Positions 7,773 to 17,468 of a DNA stretch of 64,000 bases are shown here, piece by piece; the stretch's first letter is position 1, and every line of letters starts with the position of its first letter. Where the stretch lies: assembly GCA_913058495.1 (NCBI GenBank), contig CAJXQC010000002.1:186001-250000 (forward strand). The letters run 5' to 3'. The position numbers were made by a program, and so were the translations under genes. This DNA comes from an uncultured Balneola sp. (GTDB lineage: Bacteria; Bacteroidota; Rhodothermia; Balneolales; Balneolaceae). The notes beneath the pieces were generated by a model. That model did not search any database. It worked only from the letters and a program-made list of their open reading frames with translations, and had not been told where the DNA came from.

Positions 7773-10277
7773 ATGAAACACACTTATCAAATTACTGGAA
7801 TGAGTTGCAATGGTTGTAAAAGCCATGTAACCGAAGCACTTTCTGAAATTGAACATATTCAGGACGTTGCAGTATCACTTGAAGAAGAAACTGCAGAAAT
7901 TCAGATGTCTGAACATGTAGAATTGGAAACACTTCAGGAAGCTTTAAACCAGCTTTCAGGAAATTATTCGATCCAACTACCCGGCGATCATTCTCATCAT
8001 GAGCATCCTAAGAAAGAAAAGAAAAAGGAGCAGAACGGAAACGGTGTATTTTACTGCCCCATGCATTGTGAAGGTGACAAAACCTACGATGAGCCCGGAG
8101 ATTGTCCGGTTTGTGGTATGGATCTGGTAGAAGAACAAAACATGAGTTCAGGTTCTTCTTCTGATATTTATACTTGTCCGATGCATCCCGAAGTTGAACA
8201 AAAAGGTCCCGGTTCTTGTCCAAAATGTGGTATGGACCTGGTTCCTAAAGAAGCGGATGAATCAGCTGAACAAAAAAAGTATAAAGCCCTTCTTAAGAAA
8301 TTCTGGATAGCAGTCGCTTTCACTCTTCCTATTTTCATCATTGCGATGTCAGAAATGATCTCTGAAAATCCACTGTATGAAATGATGGATGTACAGATCT
8401 GGAACTGGATTCAATTCGGACTTTCCCTTCCTGTGGTTTTTTATGCCACATGGATGTTCTTTGAAAGAGCATGGCGCTCCATAATAACATGGAATTTGAA
8501 TATGTTTACACTGATCGGAATCGGTGCAGGAATCGCATGGCTGTTCAGTGTGTTTGCTTTGATATTTCCAGATTTCTTTCCTGAGCAGTTTAAGACCGAT
8601 GCCGGAACTGTTCATCTCTATTTTGAATCAGCGACCGTAATTCTAACACTGGTTTTACTCGGACAAGTATTAGAAGCTCGGGCTCACTCTCAAACCAATA
8701 ACGCCGTAAAAGAGTTGATGAAACTGGCCCCAAACACGGCTATCAGGGTCAAAGACGGTGAAGAAGAAGAAATACATATTGATGAGATAGAAGTCGGAGA
8801 CCATCTGAAAGTAAAACCGGGAGAAAAGATTCCGGTTGATGGAACCATCATTGAAGGACAAACTTCTATCGATGAATCTATGATCACAGGGGAGCCTGTT
8901 CCTGTAGAAAAATCGACAGACGATTCAGTGAGTTCAGGTACCATCAACGGAAACAGCTCCTTCATCATGAAAGCAGAGAAAGTGGGTGATGAAACCTTGC
9001 TTTCTCAAATCGTGGATATGGTTAACAAAGCCAGCCGAAGTAAGGCGCCTATTCAAAATCTTGCGGATAAGATCTCGGCTTGGTTTGTACCTGCTGTCGT
9101 TGTAATTGCAATAATCACGTATGGAGTTTGGGCTTTATTCGGTCCTGAGCCCGCGCATGTGTACGCTCTGATCAATGCTATTGCTGTGCTGATCATTGCT
9201 TGTCCGTGCGCTCTGGGATTGGCTACACCAATGTCTGTAATGGTTGGTGTTGGTAAAGGCGCTCAAAACGGAGTACTTATCAAAAATGCAGAGGCACTTG
9301 AACGAATGAACGAGATGGACGTGCTTATCATCGACAAAACCGGAACCATTACTGAAGGTAAACCATCCGTTGAGAAAATGGTTTCTGTGGATGATGATTA
9401 TTCCGAAGAACAGATCATCCAATTTGTAAGCTCATTAAACAACGAAAGCGAACACCCACTTGCTGAAGCCACCGTTAAATACGGAAAGTCTAAAGAGATC
9501 GAGTTTCTAAAAGTATCTGATTTTGAATCTATAACCGGACAAGGAGTTCAGGGAACCATCGATGGAAAAAACATCAAACTCGGAAACAGAAAAATGTTCA
9601 GTGATTCAGATACATCAGAACAAGACAAAATTGAGAAATCCCTCAGTGAAATCAGCGACCCAAAGACTATTTCCTGGTTATCAGTTGATGAAACTATTGC
9701 TGGATATGTAGTCATCGCTGACGCAATCAAGGAAAGTAGCAAAAGCGCTATAAAAGCTCTTCAGGATAAAGGTATAGAAGTAATTATGCTTACAGGTGAT
9801 AATCCACAAACCGCAAAAGCAGTAGCTGAGGAAATGAACTTATCTTCCTACAAAGCGGAATGTCTGCCTCAGGATAAACTGGAAGAAATCGAGCGTCTTC
9901 AGGACGAGGGAAAGAAAGTAGCCATGGCAGGCGACGGAACCAATGATGCGCCTGCATTAGCACAGTCTGATATTGGAATTGCCATGGGAACCGGAACCGA
10001 TGTGGCTATGGAAAGTGCCATGATCACTTTAGTAAAAGGAGATCTGAATGGAATTGTTAAAGCCAAAAATCTGAGTACAGAAGTTGTCAAGAATATCAAA
10101 CAAAACCTGTTCTTTGCTATGATCTATAATTCAGTAGGCGTGCCGATCGCCGCCGGAGTTTTATTCCCGGTTTTCGGTATTCTTCTTTCACCTATGATCG
10201 CAGCACTGGCCATGAGTTTCAGTTCGGTTTCAGTGATTGGAAATGCGTTGAGGTTGAGAAGTGTGAATCTCGGCTAA
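7773..10277 (+). CDS. copA: Copper-exporting P-type ATPase, HMA and two CPMHP domains
   Basis: P1B-1 ATPase moving Cu(I) or Ag(I) out of the cytoplasm. Order: an N-terminal HMA domain with GMSCNGC; a His-rich linker; two short heavy-metal-binding domains (CPMHCE...CPVCGMDL and CPMHPE...CPKCGMDL); membrane helices with the CPC motif in [13 protein letters not shown]; the phosphorylation loop DKTGTITEG; and [13 protein letters not shown] chose ATG 7773 because the HMA domain begins at once; the open frame extends to 7746 and would add nine residues. Two CPMHP domains are more than most homologues carry. It is separated from the copper island at 29-51 kb, so it may answer to a different regulator. 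Confidence 0.95.
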   Translation: MKHTYQITGMSCNGCKSHVTEALSEIEHIQDVAVSLEEETAEIQMSEHVELETLQEALNQLSGNYSIQLPGDHSHHEHPKKEKKKEQNGNGVFYCPMHCEGDKTYDEPGDCPVCGMDLVEEQNMSSGSSSDIYTCPMHPEVEQKGPGSCPKCGMDLVPKEADESAEQKKYKALLKKFWIAVAFTLPIFIIAMSEMISENPLYEMMDVQIWNWIQFGLSLPVVFYATWMFFERAWRSIITWNLNMFTLIGIGAGIAWLFSVFALIFPDFFPEQFKTDAGTVHLYFESATVILTLVLLGQVLEARAHSQTNNAVKELMKLAPNTAIRVKDGEEEEIHIDEIEVGDHLKVKPGEKIPVDGTIIEGQTSIDESMITGEPVPVEKSTDDSVSSGTINGNSSFIMKAEKVGDETLLSQIVDMVNKASRSKAPIQNLADKISAWFVPAVVVIAIITYGVWALFGPEPAHVYALINAIAVLIIACPCALGLATPMSVMVGVGKGAQNGVLIKNAEALERMNEMDVLIIDKTGTITEGKPSVEKMVSVDDDYSEEQIIQFVSSLNNESEHPLAEATVKYGKSKEIEFLKVSDFESITGQGVQGTIDGKNIKLGNRKMFSDSDTSEQDKIEKSLSEISDPKTISWLSVDETIAGYVVIADAIKESSKSAIKALQDKGIEVIMLTGDNPQTAKAVAEEMNLSSYKAECLPQDKLEEIERLQDEGKKVAMAGDGTNDAPALAQSDIGIAMGTGTDVAMESAMITLVKGDLNGIVKAKNLSTEVVKNIKQNLFFAMIYNSVGVPIAAGVLFPVFGILLSPMIAALAMSFSSVSVIGNALRLRSVNLG

Positions 10278-10367
10278 ATCGTAATATATTTGTAAACAAG
10301 AAGAAATAATTTACATACATTAGGTTCGCACTCTGTCGATAAGCTCGACCAAATTATTTTATACCTA

Positions 10368-12329
10368 ATGAATCAAGATCTTAATAGCGCAGAAACAAAT
10401 CATTTAGATCGGTTTTCAGCAGCAGGATTGCTGATTTCATTAGGAATTGTTTTCGGAGATATTGGGACTTCTCCGCTGTATGTAATGAAAGCTATTATCG
10501 GGGAAAGTGTAATTCAAACTGATCTTATTCTGGGTGGTCTTTCTTGCGTTTTCTGGACACTTACTATCCAAACCACAGTAAAATATGTACTGCTTACATT
10601 ACAAGCAGATAATAAAGGGGAAGGTGGAATACTCGCTTTATATGCGTTGGTTCGAAGGGAGAAAAACTGGTTAGTAATTCCGGCCATAGTAGGAACTTGT
10701 GCATTGCTTGCAGATGGTTTAATTACTCCTCCTATTTCTGTTACCGCCGCTATTGAAGGAATTGAGATCATAAGACCGGATATTCCAGTTGTACCTATTG
10801 TAATTACAATTTTGACAGGTCTTTTCTTTTTTCAACAGTTTGGAACAAGTGTAATTGGTAAAGCCTTTGGTCCTATTATGTTGGTTTGGTTTGGAATGCT
10901 AGCCACTTTTGGAATAATATGGTTGCTACCTAATTTAAGCGTTCTGAAGGCTATCAATCCATATTATGCCTTAGAACTTTTAGTGAAATACCCCCAAGGA
11001 TTTTGGCTCCTTGGAGCTGTTTTTCTTTGTACAACAGGTGCGGAAGCGTTGTATTCTGATCTGGGTCATTGTGGGAAAAAGAATATTAGAGTTAGCTGGG
11101 CATTTGTAAAAACAGCGTTGTTACTCAATTATTTTGGGCAGGGTGCCTGGTTGTTATCACATACAGGAAAACTCTTAGACGGTCAAAATCCATTCTATCA
11201 ATTAATGCCGGAGTGGTTTATCATTCCTGGGATTTCCATCGCAACTTTAGCGACTATTATTGCAAGTCAGGCTTTAATTAGTGGATCATATACGCTCATT
11301 AAAGAAGCCATCGGTTTGAACTTATGGCCAAAAGTACGAGTCATTTACCCTTCTATCCTAAAAGGACAGCTTTATATTCCCAGCACCAATTGGATACTTT
11401 ATGCGGGATGTTTACTAATTGTACTCTTTTTTCAAAAATCTGAAAATATGGAAGGAGCTTACGGATTGACCATCACGATTACAATGATCATGACAACTAT
11501 TTTGCTCACTTTCTATCTGCTAAAAAAGAATTACTCTAAGATCTTTGTATTCGGTTCTTTGATCGTATTTTTAACTGTTGAATTCTCTTTTCTTATTGCC
11601 AATTCAAGTAAAATTGTTGCAGGTGGCTGGATAACTCTGGTAATAGGATCAGCACTTTCTCTTGTAATGGTCACTTGGTACAGAGGTGCAAACATAAGAA
11701 ACAGATACACCAAGCTTGAACCTATCGAAGAGTACCTCCCAATGTTGGAATCTCTTAGTAAAGATGAAAAAGTTCCCAAATTTGCTACACATCTGGTTTA
11801 TCTTACTGAATCAGATCAAGAACATAAAATGGAGCGTAAAGTATTCTATTCTATTTTTGAAAAAAGACCTAAAAGAGCTGATGTGTACTGGTTCGTTCAT
11901 GTTACAGATGTGGATGACCCATATACCAAAACATACACGGTTCATGAACTTATTCCGGGGAAGGTATTCAGAATAGAATTCAAACTTGGTTTTAGAATTG
12001 AACCACGTATAAATCTCCTTTTTCGAAAAGTTGTTCAAGAAATGGATTTCGAAGAACAAGTTGATATAGAAAGTCGATATCCTTCTCTGAAAAAATTCAA
12101 TATCTCAGGAGATTTCAGATTTGTCATTATTGACAAAATACTTACTTATGATTATGACCTACCGGCGAGTGATCAATTAATACTTGGATTATACAATTTC
12201 TTTGGTCGCTTAAGCCTATCAACAGAGAAAATATTTGAGCTTGATACAAGTATCACAGATGTCGAAAAAGTGCCTTTAATTCTGGCTGGAGTAAGAGAAT
12301 ATGATTTAGAAAGAGAAGACAAAATTTAA
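10368..12329 (+). CDS. kup: Low-affinity potassium transporter Kup
   Basis: 653 residues of the KUP/HAK/KT family: about 12 N-terminal helices beginning with GIVFGDIGTSPLYV and containing NKGEGGILALYALV and LADGLITPPISV, then a long cytoplasmic C-terminal domain. It imports K+ with protons. The next gene (DUF1003) begins 12 bases after its stop, so the two share a transcript. The 90-base upstream gap has a TATATTTG box at 10285-10292 but no matching -33 element. Confidence 0.95.
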   Translation: MNQDLNSAETNHLDRFSAAGLLISLGIVFGDIGTSPLYVMKAIIGESVIQTDLILGGLSCVFWTLTIQTTVKYVLLTLQADNKGEGGILALYALVRREKNWLVIPAIVGTCALLADGLITPPISVTAAIEGIEIIRPDIPVVPIVITILTGLFFFQQFGTSVIGKAFGPIMLVWFGMLATFGIIWLLPNLSVLKAINPYYALELLVKYPQGFWLLGAVFLCTTGAEALYSDLGHCGKKNIRVSWAFVKTALLLNYFGQGAWLLSHTGKLLDGQNPFYQLMPEWFIIPGISIATLATIIASQALISGSYTLIKEAIGLNLWPKVRVIYPSILKGQLYIPSTNWILYAGCLLIVLFFQKSENMEGAYGLTITITMIMTTILLTFYLLKKNYSKIFVFGSLIVFLTVEFSFLIANSSKIVAGGWITLVIGSALSLVMVTWYRGANIRNRYTKLEPIEEYLPMLESLSKDEKVPKFATHLVYLTESDQEHKMERKVFYSIFEKRPKRADVYWFVHVTDVDDPYTKTYTVHELIPGKVFRIEFKLGFRIEPRINLLFRKVVQEMDFEEQVDIESRYPSLKKFNISGDFRFVIIDKILTYDYDLPASDQLILGLYNFFGRLSLSTEKIFELDTSITDVEKVPLILAGVREYDLEREDKI

Positions 12330-12341
12330 AAGTAACCCATT

Positions 12342-13037
12342 ATGGAAAAGAAAGAACCAAAATGTCATATTTGCGGAAGAAAAGCCCCCGAAATAGAACT
12401 AATTTCTACAAAGGCAATACGCGTGGGAGTGCTGGATGAGATTATAAAAGAGTATCCCACATGGAGCAAAGAATTTTCTATATGTTCCGAACATTTGAAT
12501 AATTTTCGTTCTGAATATATTCGTTCACTTCTTAAAAAAGAGAGGGGTGAACTGCAGGAATTGGATGAAAATGTAATTCAAAGCTTACACGCTCATGAAA
12601 CATTAAGTGCAAATATTGAAAAGACTTTCGAAAAAACTCTTTCATTTGGAGAACGTCTATCTGATAAAATTGCAAGCTTTGGAGGAAGCTGGACTTTCAT
12701 TATCACCTTTTTTGTAATACTCATAGCATGGATGCTTGTAAATACATTATTGCTTGCAACAAATCCTTATGATCCCTTTCCTTTTATACTGCTTAATTTG
12801 ATCCTTTCTTGTTTGGCTGCCATTCAAGCACCTATTATAATGATGAGCCAAAACCGTCAAGAAAACCGTGATCGTGACCGCAATATCAATGACTATCAGG
12901 TAAATCTGAAAGCAGAGTTAGAGATTCGTCAACTACATCAGAAAATGGATCATTTGATATCTCATCAATGGGAAAGACTTGCTGAGATACAAGAGATACA
13001 AATGGAGTTGATGAACGAAATCAGGGAAGAACGATGA
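12342..13037 (+). CDS. DUF1003 membrane protein with N-terminal zinc-finger-like motif
   Basis: 231 residues. The N-terminus has CHICGRKA and a second Cys in FSICSEH, a possible small metal-binding site. Residues about 105-190 form the DUF1003 core: two membrane helices around NTLLLATNPYDPFPFILLNLILS, then AIQAPIIMMSQNRQENRDRDR, the family signature. The tail is a coiled coil (LEIRQLHQKMDHLISHQWERLAEIQ). Function of DUF1003 is not known. The gene follows kup by 12 bases, so a role connected with ion balance is possible but unproven. Confidence 0.85.
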   Translation: MEKKEPKCHICGRKAPEIELISTKAIRVGVLDEIIKEYPTWSKEFSICSEHLNNFRSEYIRSLLKKERGELQELDENVIQSLHAHETLSANIEKTFEKTLSFGERLSDKIASFGGSWTFIITFFVILIAWMLVNTLLLATNPYDPFPFILLNLILSCLAAIQAPIIMMSQNRQENRDRDRNINDYQVNLKAELEIRQLHQKMDHLISHQWERLAEIQEIQMELMNEIREER

Positions 13038-13211
13038 TTATAAAAACCGATAATCATTAAAGAATGCATTTTATACTGCTTTGTCACTGATGTTGTAAAT
13101 ATTCTTTATTGGAAAACTGGGGCTCAATAAAAAATTATGGATAAAATTCATATTCAATTCTATACATTTCAGCATTTTTAAGAATTCTATTCATAATATA
13201 AAGCTACTGAT

Positions 13212-14528
13212 ATGGAAAATTCCTCCGATAAAGAACAAATAGGTTTACTCAGTGCTATTGCTATCGGCATAGGCGGAATGGTTGGGGGTGGAATATTTGC
13301 CGTTCTTGGTCTTGCTGTGCAGCTTTCTAAAGGTGGCACTATGATCTCGTTTGCTTTGGCAGGATTAATAGCTCTTATCACTGCTTACTCATACAGTAAA
13401 CTCTCTATCACTTTTCCTAACCGGGGTGGAACCGTAGAATATCTGAATCAGGGCTTTGGAACAGGAATATTTTCCGGTAGTCTTAATGTTCTACTTTGGA
13501 TCAGCTATATCGTGATGTTGTCTTTATATGCGTACGCCTTTGGAAGTTATGGATCCAGCTTCTTCCCCGAAAGTACACAGTTATTCTGGAAACATGGTTT
13601 TATCACATTAAGTATTGTCCTTTTCACACTACTGAATATTTTTGGTTCCAGTCTAGTGGGAAAATCAGAGGAATATATTGTGGCTGTAAAGCTGCTCATT
13701 CTGCTCACTTTTATAGGACTGGGCCTTTCTACTGTCGACACCACCGCACTTGCTCCTTCAACCTGGAGCAGTCCTCTGCAATTGGTTGCTGGTGGTATGA
13801 TCATTTTTCTTGCCTACGAAGGATTTGAACTTATTGCCAATACCAGCGACACCATTAAAAACCCAACAAAAAACCTACCACGTTCTTTCTATGGATCGGT
13901 AGCTTTCGTAATTCTGCTCTATATTTTGATCGCTATTGTTGCTGTCGGGAATTTGCCTGTTTCAAAAATAATTGAAGCAAAAGATTATGCTTTAGCAGCT
14001 GCGGCAGAGCCATTCATGGGACAAGCCGGATATACAATTATTGCTATTGCCGCATTACTTTCTACCGGTTCTGCAATTAATGCTACTTTATATGGGGCTA
14101 CAAAAGTAAGTTATATCATTGCCAAAGACGGGGAGCTTCCTGCTCAGCTTGAGAAAAATATATGGAATCGTCCCATTGAAGGATTGCTGATTTCCGCAGT
14201 ACTTACCATCATTATTGCAAATGGATTTAATATTTCAAGTATTTCTACAATGGGAAGTACCGGATTTCTGATCATTTTTGCAGCTGTAAACTGGGCTAAT
14301 TTCAGACTGGCTCATAAAACAAACAGTCGTAAATTTTTGCCTGTTGTTGGAATTATAGTTTGTATCGGTTCATTAATTACACTTATTGTGTATACATGGA
14401 GACAAAATCCTCAGACCTTATGGGTCTTGGTGGTAATGCTGGCATTGTCGTTCGCCATTGAGTTTACCTACAGAAAAGTAACCGGACGAGAAATTAAACC
14501 GGCCTTTGAAATAGCTGAAAAAGAATAA
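13212..14528 (+). CDS. APC-superfamily amino acid/amine permease
   Basis: 438-residue permease with 12 predicted helices. It begins with the APC helix I pattern GIGGMVGGGIFAVLG, and FLAYEGFELIANTSDTIKNPTKNLPRS is the conserved helix VI/VII loop. Substrate is unknown. A paralogue of similar length lies at 32668-34017; both share the segment (I)IKAKDYALAAAA-P. The gene lies between an ion-transport pair and a small membrane protein, 30 bases upstream of the latter. Confidence 0.85.
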   Translation: MENSSDKEQIGLLSAIAIGIGGMVGGGIFAVLGLAVQLSKGGTMISFALAGLIALITAYSYSKLSITFPNRGGTVEYLNQGFGTGIFSGSLNVLLWISYIVMLSLYAYAFGSYGSSFFPESTQLFWKHGFITLSIVLFTLLNIFGSSLVGKSEEYIVAVKLLILLTFIGLGLSTVDTTALAPSTWSSPLQLVAGGMIIFLAYEGFELIANTSDTIKNPTKNLPRSFYGSVAFVILLYILIAIVAVGNLPVSKIIEAKDYALAAAAEPFMGQAGYTIIAIAALLSTGSAINATLYGATKVSYIIAKDGELPAQLEKNIWNRPIEGLLISAVLTIIIANGFNISSISTMGSTGFLIIFAAVNWANFRLAHKTNSRKFLPVVGIIVCIGSLITLIVYTWRQNPQTLWVLVVMLALSFAIEFTYRKVTGREIKPAFEIAEKE

Positions 14529-14558
14529 TAATTTTACAAATAATCTAATTGATTCATT

Positions 14559-14984
14559 ATGAGCACATTTAAAAACACTAGCAAATATTTCAATGGCGGC
14601 TTTTACGGAGCTTTAATATTGATCGTAATAATGTATATGTTGAAGTTTATTGACCTGGCCGGCGATCCGGGATTTGTTTCTATTTACAAGAACAGCTTTG
14701 GCAGCGATAATGGTTTTCTAACACATCTTTTAGCTTCTTTATTATTTGCCGTCAGCGGTGGCATTTGGGGAGTCATTTTTAAATTTGTTCCTGACCCCAC
14801 TATCTGGAAAGGAACACTCTTTGGATTGCTTCCATCACTTTGGCTATGGGTTGTTGTAGTTCCTATGATGGGTGGAGAATTCTTTAATGGGTTTGCTACA
14901 AAAGGAATTTTACTTCCAATACTTTTTAACTGTGTAATATGGGGAAGTTTTTTAGGCTGGTTTTCAACCAAACAAAGAGCTTAA
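14559..14984 (+). CDS. Small hypothetical membrane protein
   Basis: 141 residues with four likely membrane helices (about 18-36, 56-76, 85-107 and 118-135). No Cys or His motif and no family I recognise. It lies 30 bases after the APC permease on the same strand, so the two are probably cotranscribed. It ends just before the MerR-type promoter at 15006, so it belongs to the upstream unit rather than the mer operon. Confidence 0.7.
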   Translation: MSTFKNTSKYFNGGFYGALILIVIMYMLKFIDLAGDPGFVSIYKNSFGSDNGFLTHLLASLLFAVSGGIWGVIFKFVPDPTIWKGTLFGLLPSLWLWVVVVPMMGGEFFNGFATKGILLPILFNCVIWGSFLGWFSTKQRA

Positions 14985-15005
14985 TTTTTATTTACATAAT
15001 ACCAC

Positions 15006-15036
15006 TTGACTCCGTACCAAGGTACAGGGCTTATAT
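15006..15036 (+). promoter_or_regulatory. MerR-type promoter/operator with 19-bp spacer
   Basis: TTGACT (15006-15011) and TTATAT (15031-15036) are separated by 19 bases, the over-long spacer that defines MerR-family promoters. Within it lies the dyad CCGTACC-AA-GGTACAGG, placed as in mer operators (TTGACTCCGTAC is shared with the classical mer promoter). The merR gene is at the other end of the operon it would control. Confidence 0.8.
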
Positions 15037-15076
15037 TGCCTCCGGAATAGAAATATGAATAAACAGGAGAACAATT

Positions 15077-15223
15077 ATGCCGTTTAAGAAAGGAGAAGTT
15101 TATCAATGTCCCGACTCAGGTTGTGGATGCGAAGTAACCGTAACTAAGAGTGCACCACCAAGTTGTGGTGGAACTCAAAATCCAACCTGCTGTTGCGGAA
15201 AAACAATGGTAAAAAAAGACTAA
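15077..15223 (+). CDS. 48-residue cysteine-rich metal-binding protein
   Basis: First gene after the MerR operator, too short for usual length cut-offs. ATG at 15077 is preceded by AGGAGA at good spacing, and the frame closes with TAA at 15221-15223. Seven of 48 residues are Cys (11, 16, 18, 30, 38, 39, 40), including CGC and CCC clusters, with no hydrophobic segment. This composition suggests a small cytoplasmic metallochaperone or metallothionein-like buffer for Hg(II) or another soft metal. I do not recognise a named family with certainty. Position, RBS and Cys clusters all argue that it is a real gene. Confidence 0.8.
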   Translation: MPFKKGEVYQCPDSGCGCEVTVTKSAPPSCGGTQNPTCCCGKTMVKKD

Positions 15224-15272
15224 AACTAAATAGCACCGGCTAAATGTCGGTGCATTTTTAATTACCAATATT

Positions 15273-15641
15273 ATGAAGATCAAACAAAAAAATTCATATT
15301 TAGCTCTTTTTCTAACCTCTATCCTATTCGTTGGATTTTTAACCAACTGTAGCGATGCGAAAACAAAAACTATGTCAACGGAATATACTGACAGTCAGTT
15401 TCCAATAGTTGTTAAAGTTAACGGAATGTATTGTAGCCTTTGTTCAAAAAATGTTGAGCGCTACGTTTCAGAATTAAATGAAGTAGATTCTGTTTTAGCT
15501 TCTGCTTCTGAAAAAAGGGTTAGAATTAAACTTAAAAAAGATATGATGTTAACTAGAAAAAAGATTTCAGAGATAATATCTGAAGCTGGTTATGAGACCG
15601 AAGTCTTTATCAAACATCCTGAAAACACCGCAAAAAAATAA
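15273..15641 (+). CDS. HMA-domain lipoprotein, MerP-like
   Basis: 122 residues. A signal peptide ends in the lipobox LTNC (Cys26), so it should be a lipoprotein. The mature part is one heavy-metal-associated domain with the metal site GMYCSLC (Cys54, Cys57). By analogy with MerP it would bind Hg(II) or Cu(I) outside the cytoplasm and hand it to the membrane protein that follows; the last base overlaps that gene's ATG (TAATG). MerP is normally soluble and periplasmic, so the lipid anchor is a variation. Confidence 0.85.
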   Translation: MKIKQKNSYLALFLTSILFVGFLTNCSDAKTKTMSTEYTDSQFPIVVKVNGMYCSLCSKNVERYVSELNEVDSVLASASEKRVRIKLKKDMMLTRKKISEIISEAGYETEVFIKHPENTAKK

Positions 15642-16033
15642 TGATTTCTCAAAATTGGCAGCAAAAAATATCTAGTTTTTTATCTCTGTTTACTTCAACA
15701 GGTACTTTGATTTGTTGTGCTCTTCCTGCTTTGATAGCAACATTTGCCGGTGGGGCAGCTGTAACATCAATGATTACCAACTTTCCTTGGTTGGTTCCAC
15801 TTTCAGCTAATAAAGGATGGATCTTTTTAGGTTCTGGAATCATGTTGATTCTAAGTGGGGTTTTAGTTTATAGACCCAAAGGGAAAATAGCTTGTAGTGT
15901 TACAGGTGGAAATGGTTGCGAGATAGCGGGGACATTCACCAAAACTATGTTTTGGTTATCGATCTCTATTTTTAGTATAGGTGCTTTTTTTGCCTATCTG
16001 TTTTATCCCATTATACAAGTTTTAGGTTTTTAA
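15641..16033 (+). CDS. MerT/MerC-like metal transport membrane protein
   Basis: 130 residues with three to four helices. A vicinal Cys pair in the first helix (GTLICCALPAL, Cys25-26) and a second pair in the central loop (Cys85 and Cys93, ACSV...GCEI) reproduce the two-pair relay of MerT and the CC helix of MerC, which move Hg(II) through the inner membrane by thiol exchange. Assignment to MerT or MerC proper cannot be settled by eye, so I give no symbol. It is translationally coupled to the upstream HMA lipoprotein. Confidence 0.75.
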   Translation: MISQNWQQKISSFLSLFTSTGTLICCALPALIATFAGGAAVTSMITNFPWLVPLSANKGWIFLGSGIMLILSGVLVYRPKGKIACSVTGGNGCEIAGTFTKTMFWLSISIFSIGAFFAYLFYPIIQVLGF

Positions 16034-16052
16034 TCTTTCATCAACACTTTTT

Positions 16053-16913
16053 ATGAATTTATTTTTTTCCATAACTAAGCATATAAAATACATTCTAATA
16101 TTAGTACCCTTTTTGTACATGATAAACGCAAATGGTCAGGGAGGTCACGGTCCGGTATTTACTTTAGCTACACCTACTTTAGGACAAGGAGAGCTAAGCT
16201 TCGATGCCATGGTAATGACAACTAAACAAAACGAGTCTGCTTGGATGCTAAGACAAAATTGGCATTATGGATTAACTGAAGACATTCAACTTAATTTTTC
16301 AGTACCTACTACGTTAAAAAGAATTGCTAATCCTCCACAGGGGCGTCTTGGAACTATGATGGGTAGTTATGGCGATTTGGAAATATCAGGTCTTTTCCGT
16401 GTTTTTAAAACCTATCCTGCTATAGGGCAACGTTTTGAATCTACATTGCTTCTTGGTACATCTGTACCTACAGAAAGTAAGCGTGGTGGAATTACAGTAG
16501 GTCCTAGTATTCACGCTGCAACCGTAACCGGTTATGCTTCCAGAAGTTTTTACGCATGGGCGGGTACTGGTTATCAACACTATTTTAAGAAAAACAACGA
16601 CCAGCTTGGCAATATTTTCTATATAACAGGTGTAGTTGGATACAGACCCGCCTTCTTTCAACATGATTATCCAAAACCCGATTGGCGTATTTTTTTAGAA
16701 AGTGTCACCGAGTGGGTTGGAAATAATACCGTTGATAACATAGAAAATAAAAATACAGATCTAGTACGGACTTTGTTAGGTCCAAGTGTTTTAGGCTTAT
16801 ACGGTAAGTGGGGTTTATCTGCAGGTATTTTATTTCCCTTAGATTTAACTACTACTAAAACTGACGAACTAGAATTATTTCGTTCAAGCTTTGTACTCTC
16901 ATACTGGTTTTAA
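16053..16913 (+). CDS. Outer-membrane beta-barrel-like protein of the mer operon
   Basis: 286 residues with a signal peptide ending near ANGQG. The mature protein has alternating aromatic strands and ends ...SSFVLSYWF, the terminal aromatic pattern of outer-membrane barrels. It resembles transporter/channel proteins found in metal-resistance operons of Bacteroidota (family assignment is inference). It lies 19 bases after the MerT/C-like gene and could be the outer-membrane entry or exit route for the operon's substrate. Confidence 0.65.
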   Translation: MNLFFSITKHIKYILILVPFLYMINANGQGGHGPVFTLATPTLGQGELSFDAMVMTTKQNESAWMLRQNWHYGLTEDIQLNFSVPTTLKRIANPPQGRLGTMMGSYGDLEISGLFRVFKTYPAIGQRFESTLLLGTSVPTESKRGGITVGPSIHAATVTGYASRSFYAWAGTGYQHYFKKNNDQLGNIFYITGVVGYRPAFFQHDYPKPDWRIFLESVTEWVGNNTVDNIENKNTDLVRTLLGPSVLGLYGKWGLSAGILFPLDLTTTKTDELELFRSSFVLSYWF

Positions 16914-16941
16914 CACCAATTTTAAATTAATACACAATACC

Positions 16942-17442
16942 ATGAAAACTCAATTTTTATTAATTATAGTCAGCTTTTTACTATTTCCAGTAACAAACGC
17001 CTCAGCTCAAATAACAGAAGTAAAACAGACTGTTTTTGGCATGGATTGCTCTCCATGTGCTCATGGGTTGGAGAAAAGAATAAAAAAAATGGATGGGGTG
17101 AAATCTGCTTCAGTCAGCCTCAACGATGGTCAACTAACAGCATCATTTACAGATGATAATACCTTAACCTTAAAAGAAATTAGAAGTGCAATTAAAAATA
17201 GTGGCTTTGATCCTAAAAGTGCTACAATAAAGGTTAGAGGAAAGTTATTCAAACCGGATAACAGTACATTTATTCTAAAAACAAATTCAAGAGAAGAATT
17301 CTTCTTAGTTGATGAAGAAAAAAATCATAAACTCATGAATTTTAAAAACAACGAAACTATTTTGGTATCGGGAAAAACAGAAATAAGTGAAGAAGTTGGA
17401 ATCAAGCTTATTTTAATCGATATAAATAAATCTCCCAAATAA
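16942..17442 (+). CDS. Secreted HMA-domain protein with C-terminal extension
   Basis: 166 residues from ATG 16942: signal peptide to about residue 22 (NASAQ), HMA domain with the site GMDCSPCAHG (Cys36, Cys39) over residues 25-95, then about 70 residues without a known motif. The open frame extends to 16891, but that start would overlap the preceding gene and destroy the signal peptide. It is the second HMA protein in the operon, so one may deliver metal and the other may scavenge it. Confidence 0.83.
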   Translation: MKTQFLLIIVSFLLFPVTNASAQITEVKQTVFGMDCSPCAHGLEKRIKKMDGVKSASVSLNDGQLTASFTDDNTLTLKEIRSAIKNSGFDPKSATIKVRGKLFKPDNSTFILKTNSREEFFLVDEEKNHKLMNFKNNETILVSGKTEISEEVGIKLILIDINKSPK

Positions 17443-17468
17443 AATTCTTTCAGATTACTATAGTTTAG

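Noticed and set aside
10285-10292. TATATTTG as promoter of kup
   Set aside because: No -33 TTTG at the right distance, and AT-rich DNA gives this by chance; mentioned only in the kup entry.
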